The notes under the pieces: generated by a model
The model's database searches: none
What the model saw: only the letters and a program-made list of their open reading frames with translations
What the model was told of the DNA's origin: nothing
Made by a program: the position numbers and the translations under genes
Origin: an uncultured Pelagibacteraceae bacterium
GTDB taxonomy: Bacteria > Pseudomonadota > Alphaproteobacteria > Pelagibacterales > Pelagibacteraceae
Direction: 5' to 3'
Length of the DNA stretch: 64,000 bases
NCBI GenBank assembly: GCA_902578255.1
Contig: CACHCH010000002.1
Coordinates: 53,319-117,318, forward strand
Shown here: piece by piece, positions 38,639 through 46,675 of the stretch
Layout of the letters: every line of letters begins with the position of its first letter
Position numbering within the stretch: position 1 is the first letter of the stretch

Positions 38639-38710
38639 ATGAAATATATAATTTTAGGCGCTGCTTTTGCTTGGGCTTTATATATAGCTGATAAATATTT
38701 GTTCTTTTAA
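38639..38710 (+). CDS. Possible 23-residue single-pass membrane microprotein
   Basis: ATG at 38639 opens a frame of 23 codons ending in TAA at 38708-38710. The product is almost wholly hydrophobic (starts MKYIILGAAFAWALYIAD), with Lys at residue 2 and Asp-Lys near the end, the layout of a tiny membrane protein. It begins 5 bases after the LivM-like stop and lies just before the terminator, so it would be the last gene of the transporter operon. There is no clear ribosome-binding site. It could be a small transporter accessory or a chance frame. Confidence 0.4.
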   Translation: MKYIILGAAFAWALYIADKYLFF

Positions 38711-38736
38711 AAAGGTATAATTATTTCTTAATTTGT

Positions 38737-38773
38737 AAAAAACCCCGGTAATAAGATTTTACCGGGGTTTTTT
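38737..38773. terminator. Bidirectional rho-independent terminator between convergent transporter genes
   Basis: AAAAAACCCCGGTAA (38737-38751) pairs perfectly with TTACCGGGGTTTTTT (38759-38773) around a 7-base loop. The stem has a G+C core flanked by A and T tracts, so it ends transcripts from both sides: the second liv operon on the plus strand and the binding-protein gene on the minus strand. Confidence 0.95.
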
Positions 38774-38793
38774 AATTTTGAGATTATTTAAAA

Positions 38794-40020
38794 TTATCTC
38801 TGCTTAGCAGTTTCAAATTTTCCACCGCTGATTTCTTTTTCTAAAAAAGATCCTTCTGCTTCACCAACATCAGTAAAAGTTACTCCTGTCGCGCCTTCGT
38901 AATTAACTTTTTTACCCTCAGCAAGTAAATCTAAACCTTTTTTAAGTTCACCTGGATAAATTTTTGTTCCAGGAGCATTAGCAACATCCATTACATTTTT
39001 TGCAATAGAAGCTCGATCTGCAGAATTACCTGCTTGCATTGCTAAAACAATTAAAGCAGCAGCATCATATGACTCTCCGGTGTATGGTCCAGATGAATCT
39101 ATACCAGCAGTTTTTGCTACTTCTGCAAAAACTCCTGCACCTTTTCCAGTTGAACCTGGTAAAGATCCAAAAGATTTATCTAAATCTGCACCAATTGCAT
39201 CAACTATAGATTGACCAATCATACCATCTGACATAATAAATGTGTCAAAGGATCCTGCATCTAATGATGCTTGGATTACTCCTTTGCCTCCTTGATCAAG
39301 ATAACCAATAACAGTTAAAGCATCGCCTCCAGCTGATGCAAGTGTTGCAGCTTCAGATGAGTAATCAGCTTTTCCATCCTCATGAGCTGTAACAGTTGTA
39401 ACTGTTATTCCATGTGCTTTTACTGCAGCTTCATAAACATCTGCTAAACCTTTTCCGTAGTCATTATTTGTGTAAGTAATTGCTACACTGTTAATACCTC
39501 TATCTTTTGTAATATCAGCTAAGATTTGACCACCTCTTGCATCGGAAGGTGCTGTTCTAAAAAAGAAACCTTTATCATCTAGTGTTGTCAAACCAGGAGA
39601 TGTTGCAGACGGAGAAATCATCACAACACCGTTTGGAACTGCAACATTAGTTGCAATAGCACCTGTTACACCAGAACAATCAGCTCCCATAATAGCAGCT
39701 ACACCACCTGAAATTAATCCTTCTGCTGCAGCTGTCGCTGCCGCTGAGTCAACACATGTTGAGTCTGCTCTCATTGGTGAAATTGTAGCTCCACCCAATA
39801 ATGAACCAGAGTCTGATGCTTCTTTAAAAGCTAGTTCTGCTGAATCTGCCATAGCAGGTGTTAAAGATTCAATTGGTCCTGTAAAACCTAATATTATTCC
39901 CATTTTAATTTCTCCACCAACTCCAGTTTTAGAATCTTTTGATTGTTGAGTAGAAAAATATATAATTACAGCAACTACAACGACAGCAACTGCAATTAGT
40001 AATCCTTTATTTTTTGCCAT
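38794..40020 (-). CDS. LivK-type solute-binding protein with an N-terminal membrane anchor
   Basis: Type I periplasmic binding protein of 408 aa, probable partner of the Liv-type transporter on the other strand. The N-terminus has basic residues, then one long hydrophobic segment (about residues 8-22, ending IIYFSTQQ) with neither an Ala-x-Ala cleavage site nor a lipobox Cys, so it looks like an uncleaved anchor. The mature fold starts with MGIILGFTGPIESLTP. Two cysteines (in STCVDS and GADCSG) may form a disulfide. A good ribosome-binding site, GAGGGA, precedes the ATG. A 14-base palindrome (40032-40045) lies just upstream. Confidence 0.87.
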   Translation of the reverse strand: MAKNKGLLIAVAVVVVAVIIYFSTQQSKDSKTGVGGEIKMGIILGFTGPIESLTPAMADSAELAFKEASDSGSLLGGATISPMRADSTCVDSAAATAAAEGLISGGVAAIMGADCSGVTGAIATNVAVPNGVVMISPSATSPGLTTLDDKGFFFRTAPSDARGGQILADITKDRGINSVAITYTNNDYGKGLADVYEAAVKAHGITVTTVTAHEDGKADYSSEAATLASAGGDALTVIGYLDQGGKGVIQASLDAGSFDTFIMSDGMIGQSIVDAIGADLDKSFGSLPGSTGKGAGVFAEVAKTAGIDSSGPYTGESYDAAALIVLAMQAGNSADRASIAKNVMDVANAPGTKIYPGELKKGLDLLAEGKKVNYEGATGVTFTDVGEAEGSFLEKEISGGKFETAKQR

Positions 40021-40131
40021 ATTCCCTCTTTAATTGTTAACAATTTATAAAAGCTAATTTAATTATGAATAATTTGAATATTCAATGGCTAAATTATCAT
40101 ATTTTAAAGCTCTTTATCGCAGGAAAATGGA

Positions 40132-41613
40132 TTATCTAATTGAGAATGGATCTAATGAAGGTTTGTCAGATGTATAGAACCAGGTCGTTTTTACTCTTGT
40201 GTAATCTTTAATAGAATCTATCCCAGCTTCTTTGCCGTACCCACTATCTTTTATACCTCCAAATGGAGCCGAAGGTGAAATTAGTCTGTAGGTATTTACA
40301 AAAGTAATTCCAGCTCTAATTGCTTTAGAAACTCTCATGCCTCTGGATAAATTACTTGTGTAAACGCCAGATGATAAACCATATTGATTATCGTTCATTT
40401 TACTAATTACTTCATCCTCAGTATCAAATTTCATTACTGACAATACAGGCCCAAATAATTCATTTTCTGCTGTTGGCAAATTATGATTATCGCATTCAAT
40501 AATTGTTGGGGGGAAGTAATATCCTTTGTTAGAAAATGAGTCTCTTTTACCACCATATTTAATCTTTCCACCTTGATCTATTGTATCTTTTATATTTTTT
40601 TCAATTGTTTCTAATTGTTTAAAACTACTTAAAGGACCCATCTCTGTATCTAGATCCATTGGAGCTCCTATTTTTATTTTGGATGCTCTGCTAGAAAGTT
40701 TATCTAGAAATTCATTATAAATTCCTTTTTGGATATAAAGTCTTGAACCTGCAATACAACTTTGCCCACTTGCTCCAAATATTCCAGCAGTTATTCCATT
40801 GATTGCATTTTCTTGTTCAGCATCATCAAATACAGCAACTGGACTTTTTCCTCCAAGCTCTAAACTTACTTCTGAGAGATTTTCTGCTGAATTTTTAATT
40901 ATACGTCTTGCAGTTTCGGGCCCTCCCGTGAAAGCAATTTTCTCTACAAGATTATGTGTTGTTAAAGTTTTACCACATGGATCACCAAAACCTGTAATGA
41001 CATTAACTACTCCTTTAGGTATTCCAGTTTTCTGTACAATATTCGCAAATTCAAATAAGACTGCAGGTGCAAGCTCTGAAGATTTAATAACTACAGTATT
41101 TCCCATTGCTAGAGCCGGTGCTAATTTAGTTGCTGTTAAAAACATTTGAGAGTTCCAAGGAATAATTGCGGCAACAACTCCAATAGGTATTCTTGTTGTT
41201 ATCGCTTGCACATTGGGTTTATCTATTGGAAGGACTGTACCTTCAACTTTGTCAGCTAATCCAGCATAATAATCATAGTATTCTGCAATATAAGTTGCTT
41301 GCTGTTTTGTTTCCCTAAAAAGTTTTCCAGTATCAATTGTTTCTATTTCACCCAGCATCTCTGCATTTTTTCTTAACTGATCAGCAATTGCCCTTAAAAA
41401 TTTAGCTCTATCTCTTGGAAGTAATTTTGGCCATTCACCTTCAAAAGCTTTCTGTGCAGCTTTAACAGCTCTATCAACATCCTTTGCGCTTGCTTCAGGT
41501 GCAACTGCCCATGGTTCATTGTTTTCAGGGTTTAAAGTCTCAAAAGTTTTTTTACTTTCAGAGTCGACCCACTCACCATCAATAAACATCTTATATTTTT
41601 TAAGTTCAGGCAT
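40132..41613 (-). CDS. NAD(P)-dependent aldehyde dehydrogenase
   Basis: Oxidises an aldehyde to the acid. At 493 aa it has the family landmarks PWNSQMFLTATKLAPALA (cofactor pocket), TGGPETARRI, catalytic Glu in ELGGKSPV, nucleophile Cys in GASGQSCIAGSR, and the late ENELFGPVLSV. It is the last gene of a four-gene minus-strand operon with a luciferase-like monooxygenase, a DUF1185 protein and an alpha/beta hydrolase, so it probably finishes a degradation route. It overlaps the hydrolase gene by 8 bases. Substrate is not shown. Confidence 0.92.
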   Translation of the reverse strand: MPELKKYKMFIDGEWVDSESKKTFETLNPENNEPWAVAPEASAKDVDRAVKAAQKAFEGEWPKLLPRDRAKFLRAIADQLRKNAEMLGEIETIDTGKLFRETKQQATYIAEYYDYYAGLADKVEGTVLPIDKPNVQAITTRIPIGVVAAIIPWNSQMFLTATKLAPALAMGNTVVIKSSELAPAVLFEFANIVQKTGIPKGVVNVITGFGDPCGKTLTTHNLVEKIAFTGGPETARRIIKNSAENLSEVSLELGGKSPVAVFDDAEQENAINGITAGIFGASGQSCIAGSRLYIQKGIYNEFLDKLSSRASKIKIGAPMDLDTEMGPLSSFKQLETIEKNIKDTIDQGGKIKYGGKRDSFSNKGYYFPPTIIECDNHNLPTAENELFGPVLSVMKFDTEDEVISKMNDNQYGLSSGVYTSNLSRGMRVSKAIRAGITFVNTYRLISPSAPFGGIKDSGYGKEAGIDSIKDYTRVKTTWFYTSDKPSLDPFSIR

Positions 41614-42391
41614 TATTTAAATGTTCCATTATTGCATTATTTACTTCATCTGCATATTCAATAGTAGTGAAGTGTTTCCCATTTTTAATTTCTAAATATT
41701 GCGAATTTTGAATATCTTTATTTAAATTTTTAGACATATTTGGAGTAGACCCTGTATCTTCTGAACCTGCAATTATTAAGGTATTAGTTTTTATTTTTTT
41801 TACTTTTTCTGGGCTATCTTGATAATTTGCAAATAATTCGTAAGCTTTAATAAAATTTTCTTGGTCAACTCCCTCTTTATTTAGAGTTACTAGGAATTTT
41901 TCATATAGTTCAGGATTTTTTTTAAGATAGTCGTCAGAGAACCATCTTTTCATTGCCATTTTAGAAATAGGCATATTATTTTTTGCTAAATTTACCCTAT
42001 CAATTACTTTTTGCCTTTCATCTTTTGACCTTTTGTAAGTTGTAGAAATTAAAGTTAAAGAATTTAAATATTTTTCATAGTTTGTAGCAAACTCAATTGA
42101 AACTAAAGCTCCGATAGAAAAACCAATTAAATGAAATTTATCTATTTTCAAATTCTCAATCAAAACTAATAATTGGCCAGCAAGTTTTTTCATTGTTAGT
42201 ATATTTTCGCTAAAAGGGGTCTTGCCGTGGCCCAAAAGATCATATGTTACTAAAGAGTTATTTTTAAAAAAATCAATTTGGGGTTTCCACATTGATTGAT
42301 TTAATCCAAGTCCGTGTATAAAAATTATTGGAACCGAATTTTTATTATTAAAATAATAATGATTTTGACTTCTATCAAAATTATAAGACAT
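41606..42391 (-). CDS. Alpha/beta-fold hydrolase
   Basis: A 261-residue cytosolic hydrolase. The oxyanion HGLGLNQSMW block is at about residues 26-35. The nucleophile elbow is GFSIG with Ser92. The acid is probably Asp212 (AGSEDTG) and the base His240 (NGKHFTT). The overall pattern is like RutD, PcaD and other ring-product or ester hydrolases. It overlaps the aldehyde dehydrogenase gene by 8 bases and is 3 bases after the DUF1185 gene. Confidence 0.88.
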   Translation of the reverse strand: MSYNFDRSQNHYYFNNKNSVPIIFIHGLGLNQSMWKPQIDFFKNNSLVTYDLLGHGKTPFSENILTMKKLAGQLLVLIENLKIDKFHLIGFSIGALVSIEFATNYEKYLNSLTLISTTYKRSKDERQKVIDRVNLAKNNMPISKMAMKRWFSDDYLKKNPELYEKFLVTLNKEGVDQENFIKAYELFANYQDSPEKVKKIKTNTLIIAGSEDTGSTPNMSKNLNKDIQNSQYLEIKNGKHFTTIEYADEVNNAIMEHLNNA

Positions 42392-42394
42392 TTT

Positions 42395-42979
42395 TTAATT
42401 TTTAATGCCCATCTCTTTCATATCTTGGTATCTATCACCTGTTCTTGCGTGAGCTCTTCCACTTGAAGCGCCTCCTATAGCTATTACAACTTCGTCGTCA
42501 AATGGTGCGTCGTGAATTGTGAACTCATGAGTTAAATAATATGGTCTTAAACCAGAATCTGTTTTGTGCATCATTGGAATTGATATTTTCGAGCCAGCTG
42601 GCCCTCTTGTATTTGTAAAACTTAAATAAGATGTGCCACCAACAGCATCTCTAAATTTATTCCCAAATCTTAATGTGTGTATAAATGCTGATGCATGTTC
42701 TATCTCTCCATTTAATCCAACAATTCCAGCTTTTCCATATGCCAGTATTTTATCAGGAGACTCCATCTCTTTAATTAATTCAGGTACAAGCATATCCCCA
42801 AGTTTAGGAGCTAAGTCTAAAATAGTTGGTCTAAGGTCTTCAACAAATCCTTGCCCGTGCCATGGATTTTTAAAAACTACAGCTACAGAAACTAATAAAA
42901 CTGGCTCCTTAGCTTTTTTCCCACCCTCAATAAAAGTTTTGTCTACAAATTTTGTAAACTTTCTTATTTCTAAATTCAT
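42395..42979 (-). CDS. DUF1185 / amino-acid-synthesis family protein (PF06684)
   Basis: A 194-residue protein of the DUF1185 family, whose solved members have a variant of the chorismate-mutase fold and no proven reaction. Visible family blocks are NPWHGQGFVEDLRP, AYGKAGIVGLNGEIEHASA, HTLRFGNKFRDAVGGTS and VVIAIGGASSGRAHARTGDR. Family members occur beside monooxygenase and hydrolase genes, as here. Its ATG overlaps the stop of the monooxygenase gene by one base, so the two are coupled. Confidence 0.85.
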   Translation of the reverse strand: MNLEIRKFTKFVDKTFIEGGKKAKEPVLLVSVAVVFKNPWHGQGFVEDLRPTILDLAPKLGDMLVPELIKEMESPDKILAYGKAGIVGLNGEIEHASAFIHTLRFGNKFRDAVGGTSYLSFTNTRGPAGSKISIPMMHKTDSGLRPYYLTHEFTIHDAPFDDEVVIAIGGASSGRAHARTGDRYQDMKEMGIKN

Positions 42980-44145
42980 TAACTTGCTTTTTCTATATTA
43001 GAACTGTCTAAATTTATTTTTGGAATTACTTCATCATTAAATAATTTAATACTTCTCATACAAGCTTCATGGTCTATTCCAGGAAAGTTAGACCAAACTT
43101 GTAGATTTTGTAAATTCAACTCTGATTTTAGTTCATTAATTTTATTAACAACATAGTCTGGAGTACCAAATAATAAATTTCTTTTATGTAAAAATTCATA
43201 ATTTAATAAATCTAATTTGTGTTTTGTTTCTGGCAATTCTTCCCCTGGGTCCATATGATTGCCCAACCCTCGCCAATGACAGACCCATCTCATATAATTT
43301 ATAATATGTTCACCTGCTAATTTTTCTGCTTCTTCCATTGTTTCTGCAACAAACATATCTCTAACTAAAGATATACCTTCACCTAAGGGAACTTCTCTAT
43401 TCTCTGTTTTTGACTTTGCATCTCTGAATATCTCAAATCTTTTTTTAAGAGCTTTAACAGTAGGTATCCACATAATAGTGTTCAAACCATTTTGTGCAGC
43501 CCATTCAATTGATCTTGCTCCATCTACTACTTGCCAAATTGGTGGGTGGGGGCTTTGTTTAGGTTTTGGAACTACACTTATTTTTTTCATCTCGTTTGTT
43601 TCAATATCCACAAATTCTTTGTTTGGAGGACTCATATCGTGTTGCCAAACAAAATTTGGTGATGGATAAGTATAGAATTCACCTTTATGACTAAAAAAAT
43701 CCTCAGTCCATGCTTTTTTCATTATTGTAAGAGATTCTTCAAACAGTCTAAAATTTTTTGCTTGGTCCTTTAGATCGGCTTCTTTATTTAAATTCATTGC
43801 CTCTCTCCCATAAATTCCTCTTCCAATACCAACTAGAGCTCTTCCATTTGACAATTGATCTAATAAAGCAATGTCTTCAGCCAGTCTTAAAGGGTTATGA
43901 AAAGTAATAACATTGCATGCTTGTCCAATTTTTATTTGTTTAGTTCTAGCAGCCGCATCAACACCCATCATTAATGGATTAGTGCACGACTCCATACCTT
44001 CATGATTAAAATGATGCTCGGTATACCAAATAGAGTCCCAATTATTTTTATCACAATAAGTTGTTATCTCTTTTGTTTCATCTAGTAATTGTTTATAGGG
44101 TTTATGATCCCAGTTGGTGGTGTTGCAAAAATATCCAAATTTCAT
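42979..44145 (-). CDS. Luciferase-like (LLM-class) flavin-dependent monooxygenase
   Basis: Bacterial-luciferase-family oxygenase of 388 aa that uses reduced flavin and O2. The TIM-barrel start MKFGYFCNTTNW, the WYTEHHFNHEG block, the NVITFHNPLRLAEDIALLDQ region and GRALVGIGRGIYGREA are typical. It leads the operon and has the best ribosome-binding site in the window, AAGGAGG 5 bases before the ATG, which suggests strong expression. No flavin reductase gene is nearby, so a general reductase would have to supply FMNH2. The substrate is unknown. Confidence 0.88.
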   Translation of the reverse strand: MKFGYFCNTTNWDHKPYKQLLDETKEITTYCDKNNWDSIWYTEHHFNHEGMESCTNPLMMGVDAAARTKQIKIGQACNVITFHNPLRLAEDIALLDQLSNGRALVGIGRGIYGREAMNLNKEADLKDQAKNFRLFEESLTIMKKAWTEDFFSHKGEFYTYPSPNFVWQHDMSPPNKEFVDIETNEMKKISVVPKPKQSPHPPIWQVVDGARSIEWAAQNGLNTIMWIPTVKALKKRFEIFRDAKSKTENREVPLGEGISLVRDMFVAETMEEAEKLAGEHIINYMRWVCHWRGLGNHMDPGEELPETKHKLDLLNYEFLHKRNLLFGTPDYVVNKINELKSELNLQNLQVWSNFPGIDHEACMRSIKLFNDEVIPKINLDSSNIEKAS

Positions 44146-44273
44146 TCGAACCTCCTTAAATAATTAAATCTAAGACGATTGATCCCACTTTCGTAAATAT
44201 GAATTTAACGACGAGTTATGTATCGTTCTATATTTGAACCTTATTATTAGTGAAGTAGAGTTTCAATATAATT

Positions 44274-45230
44274 TTATGATCTTCTTAAAGGTGTTTTTGT
44301 AGCAATATATTGATCTCTAGCTTTTTCCCTCACATAAATATAAATCCCAGCAGCTATAATACAAGCAACACCTAAAAATGTTCTTAAAGATGGAATTTCA
44401 TTGAATAATAAAAACCCTGGTATCATAGACATAATAATTAAAGAATATTCAAATAACGATACTACAGATGGAGACGCAACAATATAAGCAGAAAAAATGC
44501 ATACAAATGCAATAGAAGCAACAAAACCAAAAAACAAAATAAACTTCCAAGTATACTCAATATTTGAAAACCATTCTCTGAAGATAAACTGAGTTGTTGA
44601 GTCAAAATTCGAATTATTAAACTGGCCATTCCCCATAAAAATAAAAATTATTACACACAAGGCTATAGCAATAAGATAAAAATAAAATAATTGTGTATTA
44701 ACGTCATCTCTGTCAGAGGTATATTTTGTAATAGTCATAGAAGCTGCATAAAAAAAAGCAGAAAAAACTGGTAATAAATTTTTATATTCAAAATTAGAAA
44801 AATCAGGATCCAAAACTATATAAACTCCAATAAAGCCAAATATAATTGCAGACCATCTTCTAATACCAATAAATTCTTTTAAAAATACTTTTGCAAAAAT
44901 TGATACAAAAAATGGAGAGGAAAAAAAAAGTGCATTAGCGGTTGCTAACGGCATATATGTTAGAGAAATAAAAAAAGCAGAAAACGCTATAAAGTGTAAT
45001 ACAACTCTTAATATTGTTAAAGAAGGATAGTAAGTCTTTAGTGAAACTTTCTGGTTTCTAAATTTTATATATCCAAACAGTAAAATGGCTGCAACAAAAT
45101 ATCTTCCAAAAAAAATTTCATAAAGTGATGCTTGTTCATAAATAAATTTAATCAGCGCATCCTGCATTGAAAAAAATGTCATTGCAGTAACAATTAAAAC
45201 AATACCTTTAGGATTATTATTGGTGTTCAT
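44274..45230 (-). CDS. EamA/DMT-family transporter
   Basis: Ten-segment inner-membrane transporter, 318 aa, with two EamA repeats. The first half has SMQDALIKFIYEQASLYEI and FFGRYFVAAILL, and the second ends in LLFNEIPSLRTFLGVACI followed by a basic tail. It resembles the RarD/YdcZ-type and S-adenosylmethionine-uptake-like DMT proteins, but cargo is not shown. It lies 40 bases downstream of the thioesterase gene on the same strand and precedes the promoter region of the monooxygenase operon. Confidence 0.85.
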   Translation of the reverse strand: MNTNNNPKGIVLIVTAMTFFSMQDALIKFIYEQASLYEIFFGRYFVAAILLFGYIKFRNQKVSLKTYYPSLTILRVVLHFIAFSAFFISLTYMPLATANALFFSSPFFVSIFAKVFLKEFIGIRRWSAIIFGFIGVYIVLDPDFSNFEYKNLLPVFSAFFYAASMTITKYTSDRDDVNTQLFYFYLIAIALCVIIFIFMGNGQFNNSNFDSTTQFIFREWFSNIEYTWKFILFFGFVASIAFVCIFSAYIVASPSVVSLFEYSLIIMSMIPGFLLFNEIPSLRTFLGVACIIAAGIYIYVREKARDQYIATKTPLRRS

Positions 45231-45270
45231 TGGGCACCTATATCAAATTATTAGAATTTGTAATATTTAA

Positions 45271-45732
45271 TTATTTCTTTAACTTTGAAGAAAAAAGAAG
45301 ATCATTAGATGAAAATTTTGTTCTATTATCCTTAATAAACTTATCCATTAATTTTAACTTTTCTTCCTCAAATTCAGTAACTTTCCTCTGACTTAAATCT
45401 ATATAGAGAGATATCCACTCTATAGTTGCTGATATTTTTTTTTTACTTTTTTCAATCATTTCCATTTTTAAATGAAGCCTTTTCTTGTCATGATCAAAAT
45501 AAGTCATATGAACATCAACTTCTTCACCTTGCTTTATTTCATTTAAATATTTAGTGTTTGTTTCAACTACCATAGTGCTTCTATTTAAATCTTTTGCTGC
45601 ACTTTCTCCCATTTTAAATTTTTCAAGTGCAACTTCCAACGCTTGATCAAAAATTAGAACATAGTAAGCCATATTCATATGGTCATTATAGTCAACCCAC
45701 TCTTGTTTAACTGAAAAACTTTTTAATAACAT
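45271..45732 (-). CDS. Hotdog-fold acyl-CoA thioesterase
   Basis: A 153-residue 4HBT-type thioesterase. The block EWVDYNDHMNMAYYVLIFDQA (first half) holds the active-site Asp and the N-x-H-M-N pattern. The later part has TKYLNEIKQGEEVDVHM. The pattern is close to the thioesterases found with carnitine and betainyl-CoA breakdown, although no carnitine dehydrogenase gene is nearby. It releases CoA from a small acyl-CoA; the actual substrate is unknown. It lies between two DMT transporter genes. Confidence 0.8.
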   Translation of the reverse strand: MLLKSFSVKQEWVDYNDHMNMAYYVLIFDQALEVALEKFKMGESAAKDLNRSTMVVETNTKYLNEIKQGEEVDVHMTYFDHDKKRLHLKMEMIEKSKKKISATIEWISLYIDLSQRKVTEFEEEKLKLMDKFIKDNRTKFSSNDLLFSSKLKK

Positions 45733-45748
45733 TTAAAAATAGCTTAAA

Positions 45749-46615
45749 TTAATTCTCTTCTTTTTTATTTTTTTTAAAAACAATTAAAATTACCCCAATT
45801 ATAATTATTGCTCCACCGATAAATAATTCTTGAGTTGGTTTTTCTCCAAGTAGAAAAATAGCTGCCAACAATCCTGTTGGTGGAATACCCATAGTTACAA
45901 TTGGAAGTACTTTGTATAAAGGATTATTTTTTAAAACATAATAGAAGCAACCATAAGTAATAGGCTGCATTATGAAACCAATATAAATTGCAATAATCCA
46001 ATGTTCAAATTTAGCATTGCTTAAATAATTAATTGTATTTCCATCAAGTATTGCAGAGAAAACTATTAAAACAGGTGCTGAAAATAATGCTAACCACGCA
46101 ACCAAAGCCAAAGGATTAATTTCTTTACTCAGTGGTTTAACCAATACTTGACCAAGCGCCCAAGTTGCTGAACCTAAGATAGTAAGACCAATACCAATAA
46201 ACTTTCCATCTAAATTAGGAGATCCTGTTAAAATATAAACACCAACAAAAGCGATACTTATACCAATCAAAGCTCTTATTGTTGGTTTTTCTTGTAGCAT
46301 AAAATAGGCAAATATAACTCCAAATGGAACCTCTGTTTGAACAAGAAGAACTGCAGCCGAGGCGTCAATCAAATTTAAGCCAGAGTAAGTTATACTATAC
46401 TGCAATGTGTTTGCTATGAAAGATGCTATAAATATTTTTTTTAAGTAACCTTTAGGTATTGGAAACCACCAAATCAAAATAGATGCAGCAAACATAAATC
46501 TTAATCCCATCAATAAAACTGGTGGAAAAGATTCAAATGCAGGCTTTGCAATAACGAAACCGAAACCTAAAAATATAGGAACTAAAGATGCAACAAAAGT
46601 GTCTTTTATATTCAT
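45749..46615 (-). CDS. EamA/DMT-family transporter
   Basis: Second DMT transporter of this block, 288 aa, ten membrane segments. AKPAFESFPPVLLMGLRFMFAA and YSGLNLIDASAAVLLVQTEVPF belong to the first repeat, and FLLGEKPTQELFIGGAIIIIG to the second. The C-terminus is Lys-rich. It is divergent from the EutA-like gene across 60 bases, and shares little identity with the DMT gene at 44274-45230, so the two are not a recent duplication. Confidence 0.87.
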   Translation of the reverse strand: MNIKDTFVASLVPIFLGFGFVIAKPAFESFPPVLLMGLRFMFAASILIWWFPIPKGYLKKIFIASFIANTLQYSITYSGLNLIDASAAVLLVQTEVPFGVIFAYFMLQEKPTIRALIGISIAFVGVYILTGSPNLDGKFIGIGLTILGSATWALGQVLVKPLSKEINPLALVAWLALFSAPVLIVFSAILDGNTINYLSNAKFEHWIIAIYIGFIMQPITYGCFYYVLKNNPLYKVLPIVTMGIPPTGLLAAIFLLGEKPTQELFIGGAIIIIGVILIVFKKNKKEEN

Positions 46616-46675
46616 ATCGTTATTTTTAATATTAATGATTATTAAAGAACTTCTGATATATTCACTTTTTAAAAT

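Noticed and set aside
40799..41149. Open frame of 116 codons on the plus strand
   Set aside because: It is antisense to the aldehyde dehydrogenase active-site region, whose protein motifs are fully explained by the minus strand.
42633..43001. Open frame of 122 codons on the plus strand
   Set aside because: It is antisense to the DUF1185 gene, whose motifs are clear on the minus strand.
44146..44273. tRNA-like GGTTCAAAT segment on the minus strand ahead of the monooxygenase operon
   Set aside because: No acceptor, anticodon or T-arm pairing can be built around it.
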